Positions 13,795-27,400 are shown, counted from the stretch's first letter. The stretch: 64,000 nt of DNA from Apostichopus japonicus (GCF_037975245.1 NC_092571.1:2894501-2958500); one strand, 5' to 3'. Made by a program: numbers and translations. Notes: generated by a model from the sequence alone, not told the origin.

Positions 13795-14575
13795 CAATAA
13801 TATTGAAGAGACCAATATTACACAATGCTAGTTGAGTACCGTATCCCAATACATTGCCTCTAACTTTTGATATGGTCCATCGAGTGTAACCTATTTTGAC
13901 TAGTAAAATATTCAATTACTCCAGGAAGTTGGATCACATTGGATGACATCTGTGCAAATGCTCTTCAAAATCTTTACTTAGGCTATTACACTTTTCTTGC
14001 TGATTTATCCTTGAATTTAGGATGGTTGGTTTACTGTTAAAGTTATCTGCAATTAGAAATTCATCAAAATGTACCTTTTATGTAGAATGTTTTGACACCA
14101 TATATTCAGTTGTTGCCGGCCGGATGCAGGTACAAAATGTCACAAAATTTTGAAAAATACATATCGCATACAAAATGCTAGGAGGATGTGATTTTCATTA
14201 AAGATTTCGAAATCTTTCAGCGAGTTACCTAACCAATTAGCTTTAGCAACCGGAAAATCCTTTTATGTCTGCAAAACTTATTTTGTGAGCAAACATTTGA
14301 ATTTAATTACAAATTTATTGATTGAGTAAGGTTGAATAATTTACAACTAGTCAATAGGTGAATGCATATTTTAATGCATTAGCAACAACTTATAAACAGG
14401 ATATAAAGATAATAATTACAGCACATATGTATATAATTGGATGTTAAAATAAACATCAAAATTAATCGTGCCTCCTTTCTTTACTTAGAGATAATTTAAA
14501 TCTCACCTTCTTGTCTTTGTTTGAATGTTTCTATAACAGTCACAACTAAACAAGTTAAATGAGAACCTTTACCAT
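13795..14575. other. Non-coding stretch (copy 1)
   Basis: AT-rich sequence that is conserved in the second copy at about 51040-51800. No exon, RNA gene or structured repeat is recognised. Confidence 0.5.
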
Positions 14576-14580
14576 TTCGT

Positions 14581-14872
14581 TGTAGTGTAGTGTAGTGTGG
14601 TATGGTATGGTATGGTATGGTATAGTATAGTATGGTATGGTATTGTATGGTATAGTATGGTATAGTATGGTGTAGTATGGTGTAGTATGGTATAGTACAG
14701 TAGAGTATAGTATAGTAGAGTATAGTAGAGTAGAGTAGAGTAGAGTAGAGTAGAGTAGAGTAGAGTATAGTATAGTATAGTATAGTATAGTATAGTATAG
14801 TATAGTATAGTATAGTATAGTATAGTATAGTCTAGTATAGTATAGTATAGTATAGTTTAGTAGAGTACAGTA
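14581..14872. repeat. Pentanucleotide (GTATA/GTATG/GTAGA)n array, copy 1
   Basis: About 58 units of a 5-bp repeat, mostly TATAG here, with blocks of TATGG and AGTAG. The six-frame translations through it (YTILYYTILY-type) are artefacts. The matching array at 51873-52297 is longer and mostly TATGG, so the two arrays have homogenised to different unit types since duplication. Confidence 0.95.
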
Positions 14873-15094
14873 TAGTAAGAAAATGTTTAACAAGTCGGTA
14901 AAATTGCGACACAAAGAAAAGAAGAAATGCATGTCAGTTTAATTTTTGAGTACCGTCTATCTTAGTTATTTATCAAGTATATAAACTTTAAATGGATTGC
15001 TAATGTGAAACAGACTGAGTTTAATAATCACTGTAAAGTCAGAATGCGAGGATTGTATATTTCAATCACGGTTGTTTGGACAGATTTTGAACTC

Positions 15095-15350
15095 TAAGGA
15101 CTCATAGGCTGGCGCGGTGGCATCTTTGGCTGATGGCACTTCGCGTCGGTGTTTACTGGAGGTCGTGTGAATCGCGACGATCGGCTGCACGGCACAGCAA
15201 TGTTGACCGTAATGACATTGCTAATGTGGAATTTTATACGGGTATTGGATCCCAATTCCAATCCTCCCTTAGTCTGCAAAAGCAGCCGGGAGAGTACGTT
15301 GAGAGTCCGGCCTTCGGGCCAGAAGTGGGCTGGCTGGCTGTCTTGCAATA
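15095..15350 (+). repeat. Possible tRNA-derived SINE-like element
   Basis: The sequence begins with an A-box-like TGGCGCGGTGG at about 15110, followed about 50 bp later by GTGTGAATCGC, a poor B box, and then a tRNA-unrelated body. It is GC-richer than its surroundings. The element is also in the second copy (about 52530-52757), so it predates the duplication. Its family is not recognised. Confidence 0.35.
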
Positions 15351-15960
15351 GAGGGCTCACGTCTATTAGATTGGGTTGATGTTCAATGTTCAGTGAAACC
15401 ATGGTCTCACTGAGGCGTATTCTCTGATAAAATTTGTTTTGTTTTCAAATTGTTATTTGCACTGCCTTCTTTATATTCATGTCTGCATATGTTCAATTCC
15501 CTCTTTTCTATTTCCTTTCTGATTTATTTCTTCCTTCGGTATGTAATCAATTTTTACTTCTGATTGAATTTACTCTCACTTCTGCCTAGGTACTTTTTTT
15601 TGGAGACAGTATAAAGCGGCTTCTTTTCTGGCAAGCTTTACAATGTATGTTCTTCGGGAATTTTCCGACATTATTTACCCTATTGAGTACCACTAAGTGT
15701 GGAAATAGCTTAGTTACTGTTAAATCTACTTAACATTCTCTACGTGCTGATAGTACGTGCGGCAGGCTTTTGAAAGACAGTGCCAAACAAAAGATCGTAC
15801 CGTCATGAACAATGAAAAGAGCATGCATGGGAATCTGATTGAAACGGTTGCACGATTCAGGTGTAACTTTACCATTGTACAGACAGGAATACGAAACTAT
15901 GTTTAGACACCCCACCCCTCAGCCCCTTCCCCCTTCTTTCCCTACATACTACTCAGCCGA
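15350..15960. other. Non-coding stretch, partly displaced in copy 2
   Basis: No exon is supported. The part 15345-15715 matches 55958-56660 rather than the expected position just after 52757, so the two copies differ in segment order here. A minus-strand open frame at 15915-15730 has no recognisable domain. Confidence 0.5.
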
Positions 15961-16455
15961 CTCATTAGAAGGTGAAATTGAGTGCATCTGCTTCCCAATG
16001 CATAACAAATCGAAAGATGCGACAATAATGAAACAAGACAAATTAGGCTAGCCTGCCTATACATCAGATGTCACCGAGAATAAAACTATGAGCTTGCTGA
16101 TTCAATTATGAACCATTTAGAACTTCTGCTGGCAAACTCTACTCGTTGTCGAATTAATCTCTCTAATGTCAACACTATCTAGCCTACCGGTTGCTAATTG
16201 TAACTATATACTTCTATATTTTAATGGCACTTTTCACGATGGTTAATTTACCGCTAATCACCTCTTACATTAAGAATATGAATTTGAAAAGCAAGGCATA
16301 GCCCTAGACTATAAGCATGGGCTAGGTATAGGCTAAATTTACAGACAGATAAACAGCTTCCGACTGAGTATAAAATTTCACTTACCATCCATGTACATTC
16401 TGTTTATGTCTTCAAATGTCGCCCTCTTCTCTGCAACCATATCATTGGAGACGTT

Positions 16456-18150
16456 TTTAAGGTATATGTTTCCCGCGAGTTACGTTGTATAATTGTTACG
16501 TTGTTCCATGGCCACGCTGATTCGTTGATTTATCCCGGTTCGCTTTTTAACCCTAATATTGGTTACAGGCTTCCGAATCCACGGATTGTCACCTTCACGT
16601 CCCAGCCTCCGCTTCGGACTGCGCAACCTGAGTGACCCTTTCAGTTCCAGATACAAAACACCCTGTTACAAATAGAATATAAAAAAACACACTCTAAAAT
16701 GGAGCCAGACTCTAAAACGGAGCCAGATATGATGTAATTAATTCCGATGTTTTAGAACTATCCATTGCATACAATATTTGTAAAGTATGATTCATAATGT
16801 TACTAGGAAACCTAAAATTGATCACGATGTTTTAAAAACATCATTGCATACTATAATTAATGGTAAAGCAGGATTCATAAATCTTTAATAAATTAGCATC
16901 GCCGAAATCAAAATGGCGGATGCCAATAAACTTCTCAAACAAAACAAAATGACGGCTAGCGTATACGACTCGCCTCAATTGGCGGTAAACATTTATTCAT
17001 TAATACATTGATTATTATCTTTAACAATTACCCATATCTCTTTGCAATATATCAAATAATTGTTTATGTCCCGCAAATGCTACCAGTTCAACAAGTCATT
17101 TGCATATACATAAAATCTACTTAACATGGCATAATTAAAGACCTCACACCCTACATACAAATAGCAAAGAATAAATACTCACAGAAAATGGTCGTCAATA
17201 AAACATATTTCCTGGCACACTAACTATCCAGTTTAATTTATCGTTGAAACATTTCCACAATTTTTCTCTTCGACAAGGTAAAATAACCCTAGCCAGATTC
17301 TCGGCCCTTGGAAATTGTATACAACCGTACCGCCTGAGTTCTGATGGTCAAATGCCGCCCAAAATCACAAATTCCCAAATCCACCCAGAGTTTGGTGTTT
17401 GGATTGCTAAAATCCCGCTTTTCACATTTTTAACCTTTGTCCATGTCTATGCACAGTCCCTTTAAGCCGGGGGTTACTGACCGCCTCATTGACCACTCAT
17501 AATAAGTACTTATCCTCAAAGACCATATACCGTGCGACATGCACAGTGCGCTGCAATAAGAGAAAATAAATTACACCCCCTGACACATATGCAGAGGAGC
17601 ATTTATGGTATCTTTTGGTAGATTCTTCTTGAAAACTCAGGAATACTTTGTAAACTTTGTTAAACCTTTTTTTTTTCAAAGAGTAAATTTGTATTTTTGC
17701 GAAAAGAATATTTATTAGGAGAGAAAGTTTTTGAAGAACACCTACTATATGATGACATCACATACCACCTCTTGCAAGTGATCCACTAGTAAGAGAGGGT
17801 TTAATAAGTCAAAATATACGGTTATACAGCCTACTTCAAGTAAGGAAGGTCTACAAGATATTGAGATGGGGAGGAGGGGGAGGCTCTATACTAATATCTT
17901 TAATTTATGTAGAACATTTTTTCGCTTAAGGCTAAATTATCTGCTATTGGTATTCACCCTTATGAAAAATGTTGGGTTTGAGTGTTATATATGACTGAGG
18001 ACTTAAACGTATGTTTATAGCTGCTTTTCCTGTTGTTACAGTTTTAGTTGGAAGAACGTATATACTTAAATCAAATTTGTAGACTAGTTTAAGCAATTCC
18101 CATTATTTCCCAATACTAATTTCCCAAAATTCCTATTATTAACCGGACGG
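16456..18150. other. Intergenic DNA after the duplication boundary
   Basis: Sequence beyond the end of the duplicated segment that has no partner in this window. Short phrases repeat locally (CTCTAAAAYGGAGCCAGA twice near 16700). No exon, RNA gene or element with ends is recognised. Confidence 0.5.
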
Positions 18151-18158
18151 TATTTCGC

Positions 18159-19229
18159 GGCCGTATGGAAAGCCATTTTAACATTTAATCGGGAATTTTA
18201 GATATCTGAAATTGTTTCTTATTTCAGATATCTGAAATTGAATTCGAGATATCTTAAATAGATTTCGAGATATCTGAAATTCTAATTCAGATATCTGAAA
18301 TTGAATTCGAGATATCTGAAATTGAATTCGAGATATCTAAAATAGATTTCGAGATATCTGAAATTCTAATTCAGATATCTGAAATTGAATTCGAGATATC
18401 TGAAATTGAATTCGAGATATCTAAAATAGATTTCGAGATATCTGAAATTCTAATTCAGATATCTGAAATTCAATTCGAGATATCTGAAATTCAATTCGAG
18501 ATATCCGAAATTGAATTCGATATATCTGAAATTCTATTTCAGATATCTTAAATTTAATTCGAGATATCTGAAATTTAATTCGAGATATCTGAAATTGAAT
18601 TCAAGATATCTGCAATTCTAATTCGAGATATCTGAAATTGAATTCGAGATATCTGCAATTGAATTCGAGATATCTGAAATGCATATACATAAATTTCCGA
18701 TTAAATGTTAAAATGGCACGTATGGAAAGCCATTTTAACATTTAATCGGGAAATTTCAGATATCTGTAATTGAATTCGAGATATCTGAAATTGAATTCGA
18801 GATATCTAAAATTCTATTTCAGATATCTGAAACTGAATTCGAGATATCTGAAATTGAATTCGAGATATCTGAAAATGAATTCAAGATATCTGAAATTTTA
18901 TTTCAGATATCTGAAATTGAATTCGAGATATCTGAAATTGAATTCGAGATATCCAAAATTCTATTTCAGATATCTGAAATTGAATTCGAGATATCCGAAA
19001 TTGAATTCGAGATATCTGAAATTGAATTCGAGATATCTCAAATTCAATTTCAGATATCTGAAATTCCCTGGTATTTCGAGATATCTGAAATTGATTTTAA
19101 GATATCTGCAATTATTTGTAGATATCTTAAATAAATTGGAGATATCTGTAATTTAATTTGAGATATCTGAAATTATTTCGAGATATCTGAAATTCCTTAT
19201 TAAATGTTAAAACGGCTTTCCATACGGCC
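18159..19229. repeat. 21-bp satellite array inside terminal inverted repeats
   Basis: Two blocks (about 18197-18690 and 18755-19193) consist of a 21-bp unit, GAGATATCTGAAATTGAATTC, with variants. The unit contains the palindromes AGATATCT and GAATTC. The left edge carries CCGTATGGAAAGCCATTTT, and the right edge carries its inverse (AACGGCTTTCCATACGG). A truncated right end and a fresh left end abut at about 18693-18753, so two related elements lie head to tail. This looks like a non-autonomous foldback or MITE-like transposon with an expanded internal satellite. The 128-codon frame through it is an artefact. Confidence 0.88.
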
Positions 19230-21345
19230 GGTTATTTCCCCAACATGTAACCCTGAATCATTGTGTGACATAAATAACCGGTAGTCTCATACAAGTAACG
19301 CGCTTTATACACCCCACCCACACGCCCACACAATATTATTGTTTTGTTGTTACCTGACCATGCAATGACTGACTTCGACGGCATATGATCATATATATGC
19401 CGTGGTATACAGGTACAGAAGAGAATCAAGCAGTAATGTTCTATTAGTTAGATATGGCAGTACATTGGGATAATGCTGTTCCTATAGCCAGACATGCGGG
19501 GTTCAATTGAAGCGTTTGCATACCATAGGCCTATCCATGACCTCTAATGTTTAAATGACGTCTGGTCGAGATTGTTCACTGTAATGACTTACCTTCGATT
19601 TATCCATTGGTTCTATGACAGCGCATTTATTCGGTGTAAGTTCAATGTTTTAACGCCCTGTGAATCAGGTCACATCAAGGCAGATTATCACTAACTGGAT
19701 CACTCTTTCGGTGCACAACCCCGTCAAGTATACACCTACTAGCATTAATGTAAGTATTAGCCCAACCACACTTGCTTCTGACTTGTACAACTATGTTATC
19801 AGTAACTAGAGACGGATTTTTTTCGCCTGCGTAAATAAATTATTGTCTTGTCAACGGTTCCTCAAATCTCTGGGACTGATTTCACCGATCATAATCTAGT
19901 AAGTGCACCATATTTTCACATGCATGATAGTTAGTTGTAAAGTTTATATCCACGTCATTTAATGATTTGACATATTCAGTTCACCACTGTTACATGACCA
20001 ATATTACATCGTAAAAAAAATAATAGTCATAAGCCTACTTGTTTAATGTACTTCGTGCCTTATATATCCTTCAGTATATTCGTGCTGAACACTATAAACG
20101 AAATGCAACTAGTTCATAAAGTGATTGAGAAGCCATGAGTGTGTATGGAGTGATCTGCCACCATGAAAGTGATACCGTCTAGATTAACTAAGTGGTGTGG
20201 TACATAACAATAGGTTCCTATACATGTAATGAACGTGGGGGAGGAGTGGGTGGGGGGTTGCGTCAGTTGTCTGATGCAGCCTAATGGGACTCTATTTGTT
20301 ATTATAGCAACGACTAAAAATGTGTGGTGTGGAACATTAACAAGTACTAGGAGGGCCATCGTGGTCATAGGAATTGGTGGTGGTTTCCTGTTGGGTCAGG
20401 TGCATGACGTATGCATGTAACCGAACACGCGTTTGTGCTATAGTGCACTTGTTTAGCATTCAGGCTGAGGACTTGATGAAAGGAACTACAATTAGTAAGC
20501 AGATGTCATTTGATCAAAGAAAAAAAACTCATCTGGGGAATTCTATTGTTAAGGGGTATTGTTAGGGTTAGGGTTCTCTGGATTCGAACAAAGGAAAGAA
20601 TGGGGTCTTCACTCTGCATGTAAACAACAAAACAACATCTGTTTGTGATGGTGGGTGGTGTGTGATAATTCTTGAAATGTCTCATGAAGTCCTAGACTGT
20701 TAGAGCAGTTGGACTCCAACCTTGATGAAAATTGCCTGGAGATGATATGTATTGTCTTTGTGAGGTCAAATGTTCAATAACCAAAAACAGTATTTCGGAC
20801 ATTAGGCACATACCAAATGAAAATTGGCCGTAATACTGCAAATTAGTTAATGTAGAACGCCAAAGGTCACTTGAGCAAAAGGGGTCAAATGATCGATCTT
20901 GGCCAAATTTGTGCGAAAATGTATATCCTAAAGGCAAAACTCCTAAACGGTAAAGACGATGGACTTCAAACTTGATGGTTATGTGCCCGAAAGGGGCAAT
21001 TTGTTGTATCCAGCGTTTTCAATATATTGTACGTTTTGATCCCACAGTCATTCCAGTAAATAGCTTAGTTCCAAAGATGCAAGAACAGGTCCATGTTTAT
21101 ATATCTGTGAATGGCCAGCTAATCCACCCAATCACTTACCTTACCAATAAGCCAATATGCAACGTGTATAGCACAGCCTTAAGTGTATGACATATTAGAT
21201 ACAAGTTTAGTTTTCAGTATTTTGATAGGCTGATACTTTCAGCGCCTAAATTATCATCTCTTGCATCCACGAAATGATTGTGGAAGGGGAAATAAACGTG
21301 TCATAACTGTTATCAATTCTTTGTATGTTATTATATGTTCCTGCA
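19230..21345. other. Intergenic DNA upstream of the large gene
   Basis: No coding exon is recognised. The part 20690-21000 carries words of a dispersed repeat (GGTCAAATG, CCTAAACGGTAAAGACGATGG) also found at the window start and at 24930-25330. A TTAGGGTTAGGG pair at about 20564-20576 is too short to be an interstitial telomere. An acceptor-like TCCTGCAG at about 21346 may end a 5' untranslated intron of the gene starting at 21408. Confidence 0.45.
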
Positions 21346-21407
21346 GGTATATTCTGTGACAGTAAGACATTGTAGCAACTCTATAGTCGTTTTCAAGTGA
21401 TATCAGC

Positions 21408-21439
21408 ATGGCCACCAACAGTTCCTCTGAAGCGAATTC
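21408..21439 (+). CDS. Exon 1 of large scaffold gene (start codon)
   Basis: ATG in context AGCATGG, encoding MATNSSSEAN plus two bases of a serine codon, followed by donor GTAAGT. The phase-2 end fits the phase-2 acceptor at 22880 exactly (TC plus G), which is the main reason for choosing this start. The next in-frame start-like codons inside exon 2 would cut into the propeller. Confidence 0.65.
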
Positions 21440-24400
21440 GTAAGTTTAACGAATTAATGATATTGATTTTCACTAGCAAACTACAACTCACACAAACAGT
21501 ATTTTATAGGAATTAACGCCATCGCGGGGTTTAAAGTCACAGGCGAGTCACCTGATGGTCACCTGATGGCTAAATGAGTCAAGTACAATTAAGGAATTAT
21601 TTATTTTAAATTATTTACATAACATTAATGCATTAAAACAATGTATCTTGATAGGAGGAATGTAGCATGTGCTACACCAACTAGAGACCACTGGTCTAGC
21701 TATTAACTATTAACCGATGCTTGAGAACAATATACCATTGATAGAAGGAATGAACTGAATACAGTACTATGTCCACCTGGTATACATATGTAAACTGACA
21801 CACATACTGCTCATACATAACAGGCCCAGTGCAGCCGCATAAGTAATAAGCTATCTCTACACAGTGAATGTCACATTATCTAAAGCATTTGCCTTTTCGG
21901 CAGCTAATCCTCTAATTTCCATTTGTTTGTCATGTGAGTATCTCTTTCAATTACATTTCATAACATCAATGCTTTTGATTTGTGTCCTCTTTCATGTATC
22001 TCAAACTTAAGTATGTTTACTATTGAAGATTTGTTGTGATATTTCAGTGGCTGTATGACAAATTGGCTTAACAACAGGCAAAATTCATGTCTCGCGAGTT
22101 GATTCGCGACTTAATTAGACTAAACTGTTAAGGGATGGGATTTCTACATCTCTTTGTTCCGGTATAAATTTAATTTTTATTTAGATATTGTGAAATACAA
22201 TTTTTGTTAATTGAGGGTGACAAACTGGAAGTGAACGCCCTTAAGAGACGTAAATATGGGGATTATCTCCAGAGTAACTTTAAATGGGACATAATGGAGC
22301 TTACGGGGTCAATATATACATTCCATACTTTATATAACAATACTCACAACTCAAAATACAATGCTAACCCGACCCTATATACCCTACCATATCCGAACTT
22401 GCATAAAGCTAAATGAAGGAGTTCCATCAAATGCAAAGGTTAGCTGTAGTTACGTGTTAGACTTTGCAGTATTCTATTGTACCATTATATTAGATTAAAA
22501 GCACAAAAAGACGTCATATGGACAATCCCTTTAGTAAGGTTTATTAAACGTTATTTTACTATATGATGAATCATCAAGGTACACCATGAATACCATGGTC
22601 ATTACATATACTGCGATCACTTTATTAATTCCTCTCTTAAGATTCTCAGCTTTCGGATCGTCATACACATTTCCAGATTTGCAACTTTTTCAAGTGCAGT
22701 GCTTTAAAACTCATTCGACATAAAAAATAAAAATCTTGACGTTTGGTTACTATCATTTACTATCATTTATAAGCTGTGCAAAATCCAAAGCTCACTAATT
22801 ACAATATTCATCCAAATATCAATGGATACATAATACCTGTAACAACTATAGGTGCATTTTTCGTTTTCTCTACGTACAGGAGACATTTGCATTGTACAAC
22901 TATCCGTAGATTCTCGACAGAAGATAATTGTCATGTATTCTGTATGGATTTACAGAAGGATGGTCGCCGCATGGCCGTGTCTGGATACAATGAAGAGTCA
23001 GCCTTCGTAGACCTTTTTAGCTTAGATATTGACTCCAATTCTCACGAAAAACCGTTGCTTTCGTCTCAACCTACCTTTCGTTTTGTGCAATCGCTAGAGT
23101 CATATGAAATTAGACCATGCGTTTGCTTTCTGAATGATGATTTGCTCGTATCATCTTTTAGAAATGCAATAATATTGTACGATTGTAAATCTGGCCAGGT
23201 CATCAAAGAGACGACATTGAACAAACAACCCACTTGTATGACAACCAGAGACGATTACATTTATGTCTCGTTTGGATATCTCATCTTTAACGTCAAAATT
23301 GCCAAGAAGGTGTTTGTCTTTGATATTAGTTTGAATAAAATCAGGACAATCACCTTACGAGGATTAAATGACAACGACTATCCAATTGACTTTACCGTTA
23401 ACGAAGATCAAATATTTTGTACGACTCATTTCGGAAAGGGTTTACTTTTCAATGCAAGCGGAGATGTAGAAAAGAGGTATAAGCATGCATTCTTTGATGC
23501 ATTGAGTGTAACGTTCAACGAAGTTATTGGTTTAGTAGTTATATTATGGGGTAATAGTAATCATGATCGAGTTGTTACTATCTGCCTTCCCTCTGGAGGT
23601 CCTTATTTGGCTACATTTAATGTTCCTCTTTATTCTGTGAAAATCAGAATCAACAGTAACATAAACAAGTTCTTTGTCGTTACTAAGGAGACGGGAGAAG
23701 TATACGAATATGACACAGTAAGTAATAATAATTTATTTTTAAATATCCGAATCTTTCACATGCAGTTCTATAGATCACGATCCTTGGGAATGAATATCAG
23801 CAAGTTTAGTATGACTGTATGAGCACACAGCAAGCAACTGCGGGGGAAACATTCAGCAGCGAAAAACCTACGTAAAAAGCTTCTATAGAGTTTATCATTA
23901 AAAATAATGAATATAATGAAATCAAAATAAAATAATGATGTAGCTCGTGCGTTAGGAGCACATTTAAAGTTATATGATCAAACTTTTCTTTGAGAAAAAG
24001 AGCGTTGAAGTGATGATGCATGGTCGTTTCGTTACAAAAAAACTTCGAAGGTTAAATACGAACTGTACGTTTCTATCCCTTACAGGAAGGTGAAGCTACG
24101 AAATTAAATTGCGCCATAAAAATTAGATGATTAAGGGGACAAATTTGACCTTGCCAATTTGGAAAGGGGTGGGCCTTTGTGGTAGGTCTTGGAAAGGACA
24201 AAATTGTTCTCCCCCTCCTCTTAGAAAATCAGAGTAAAGTAAAACTAGATGAGACATTCCCGTAGTTCAAAATTTCAGAGTTATTCCTTTCTCTGGCATT
24301 TATTGTTGGGCTTCAAAATCGTTACGAGAGGAAAACATCTCTAAATGCTAACGCTTCAACCATACTCCAAAGAAAACAAAACGTAAACGGAAGATTTCTT

Positions 24401-27400
24401 AGGTATTTTTATCTGGTAAGTGGCTCAAAGAAATGAATTAACACAAACAACAGTGTTTTTTCCAAAACCATATCCTTAACTGTAGAATCTTCTTGAAATA
24501 ATCATTCCAGTAAAAGTTGTGGACAAACTGCTTCGAACAGTATATGAAACGAGAAACGCCTTAGTTTCTAAACCAACACGTAGGCATAACAATTAAAACT
24601 ATGCCTATTGGCCTCAGAAGGGGGGAGGGGAACTAACTTTGTAAACTGTGTTTTTACTCCTCAATGGAAGCCAAATTAATTCATGCGATGTGATTGCGCG
24701 TGTCTATATGTGTGTGTGTGCTTGGGTAATAACTTGGTTCGTTAACACCAACTCATACATGTTGGTTTAACTTCATACTTTGTATTTGGTTTAGATCGGT
24801 AAGTACGAGCCTATTAGCCCTCGTGGGCGTTGTGTGGGACGGTGACAATAAGGTTAATTAAGGTATTGAAACAATGTAATCACAATATATATAGCTATTA
24901 AAGGAAAGCTTGAATGAACACACTAGGTTTGGTGCACTGGGCAAGTACAAGAATGTCACTTTTAGGGGAGTCAAGTGTCATTTGAGGTCAACAGAGGTCA
25001 AATTCTTTACCATAGTAAAGATTGTTAAGATTAAACTTTTATGAATACAACACTTGCTGTGTGGAACAAGACTCAACAAAGCATTTGAGTTCAAAGTCTG
25101 AAAACATATACTTGAACTATGAAGTTGCAACTTGAAGTGAGGGCCTCGACGGATTGTTTTCTGCGCAGGTCAAAAGTCACAACAGTTCAAAGTGTAAACT
25201 TCAGCAGGTTTAGCCAAGGCGAATATGAAATACGTTAGTTATGTAGACCACATAGTAAGCACAGTTAGCATATTCTTTTTTTTTCTGGAGTTTAAAGGCG
25301 AGTAGAGGTGAAAAGTTTAAAAAAGTTTAAATCTAATTAGTCCGAAAGTAAAGTTTGAATGAACTTGCCAAATTTATAGGTAGATTAACATCAATGTGTA
25401 TCATTTCGGTGAAAACAATGGTGAAATCGTAACATATTTTGTGATCATTGTACATAAATGTCTCATGTTGCATTAGACTCATTGACTAAGCCCGTTCACT
25501 TTCTGTTTGTTCTCTATCTCAACTATTATTTCCTAGATCTCAATAAAGGTGGCATGTAAGTTATTTATCCAACAGTTGTACCAGAAATCTAAATAGCTGG
25601 ATGGTTCCTTCACCTCATGAAAGACATGTTGTGTGGTACGATATATTAAAGAGTAAGATGACAAAATGGGTTTCCAATAATTTTGAGAAGTGAGGTGACT
25701 AGAGTTTATTTGAAAACCGGATTTGCACTTTGATCTGTAACGCGTAGGAAAAAAGAGGGTATATTCAATACTTTACAACTACGTGTTTCTTGTTTCACAA
25801 GAAGAAATGAACGCAATTTCATGATAAAATATATAACTTTTTTCCTATTTTGTTCTTATTGTAGAGAGATATCTTCACTTTTGACGATCTACTTGCATGG
25901 TTGTCTTCATCCATCGCAAATGAAGACCAAATGAAGTTATTCCGTTACGTTCATGGGCAGCAAAAGCACTATGAACCAACGTTTATTGACAGGACCATCT
26001 TGCAACACATGTATGAACATCCAAGAAAGACAGAGAGGCTTTCTGCCGAAGAATTAATGGAGGCATGTTATCACGCAGGGCTAAGTGAAGCAGTAGAGGT
26101 GATATCTGTATACCAGAAGATACAAAGCAAGTGTCGCACTAAACAGCGTAAGGCAAATTCACTTTAAGAAAAATATTCAGTCGACTGCAATTGTCACATT
26201 TATTGCATTCATGGGATATGTTAACAGTATGGAGGGAGGCAAACAGTTGTGGAACTGCAGAAACGCACCTGAATTAAGTGCACAACACGGCAGATTCGGG
26301 GGGGGGGGCTAAATGAACACCCCACCACCACCACCATCGGGTGAACCAACACTGTATTTATTTAAAAAAGAAAATGGCATGAAATTCAAAGTTGTGACAT
26401 ACTTAAATGTCATATAACCCAGGACAACCATTCAACAACTTTCGAGAGGAATATTGATCGATTTCGAGACTGACTAGCAATTTAGCGACCGTCTGCAGTG
26501 ATTAGTTGATCAACGTTTCGAGATATAAAAAACAAAAACAAAAACCGGTAAACTTGCTTCAGAACTTCAACTTCAATGTTATTGGCTGGAGAACAGGGCA
26601 CCCTCAGAAGCTGCTGAACCCCTTTTAGACCTTGTTCGTCTTCCTAGCGATAAAAGGAAATTCAGAGGGAGGAATTGCAATCTTCTCTGGAATCTGTCTC
26701 AGGGCTCTATATTAGAGGTCCGACGGGGGGGGGGGGGCGCCTGAAAGGTAAAACTTTTCAGATATTTATTATACTCTCTGGTAGCGAGTTTAAAACACAG
26801 AATATAGATATTCTATGGAATTTATTTCAAAGCCATGGTGTGGGTACAGGGGGAGACATCCTACATAAGTTGTAAGATGTTAAGACATTTCTTGTACTCT
26901 AGTGGGTGTTGGGACTTTAACCTGCAGTGCCTACAGATACTTCTCTTGTAGGTATGTAATTTAACCATGCACAGACTGAAGCACATTTCAGAGAAGAATT
27001 CAGTTTTATCGTGATGTATTTTAAAGCCGGTGGGGTTCAGAGCGGAACCGCGGAAGGTATAAACATTTTATTAGGCTAATAATACCTAATCTGGGAAATG
27101 TAGATATAAATGTATCATATAATTAATCATATGTTTGAAAAGAAGGAAAACACGAAAAGAAATTTAATGAGGAGTCAAAGTCGATGTGTAACCACTGTCA
27201 AAGTAATCAAGGACGTCACATGTTAAACCATGCTGACTTTATCCGAAAGCAATTTCATTGAAAAAGTTGAAGTGCTAAGTTCCACACTACATTTCCAGCA
27301 CAAAACATTTTATTTAGATATAGCTTGACGTGACTTCAATGGACGTGATTGTTATACCAACTTCGATTCCATTATAATTGTTGACTCCAATTAATAACCA

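Larger units (their letters stand above)
270..16455 (+). repeat. Segmental duplication, copy 1 (~16.2 kb)
   Basis: Nearly the whole stretch reappears in the same orientation at about 37430-53892. The offset is about 37,080-37,110 bp over most of its length, drifting through small indels and microsatellite changes. Similarity starts near the phrase TTGACGTCATTTGCTCAAA (about 279 here, 37438 there) and ends after TCATTGGAGACGTT (about 16455 here, 53892 there). The copy contains the last six exons of a ZU5-UPA-death-fold gene, a complete SLC35G-like gene and a relic FAMeT exon. By eye divergence is a few percent, lower over the transporter. Confidence 0.93.

Noticed and set aside
18770-19156. 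128-codon frame with repeated NSRYLKL units
   Set aside because: It is the translation of the 21-bp satellite array; a 21-bp unit keeps any frame open.
20564-20576. TTAGGG telomere-like repeat
   Set aside because: Only two units; consistent with chance.
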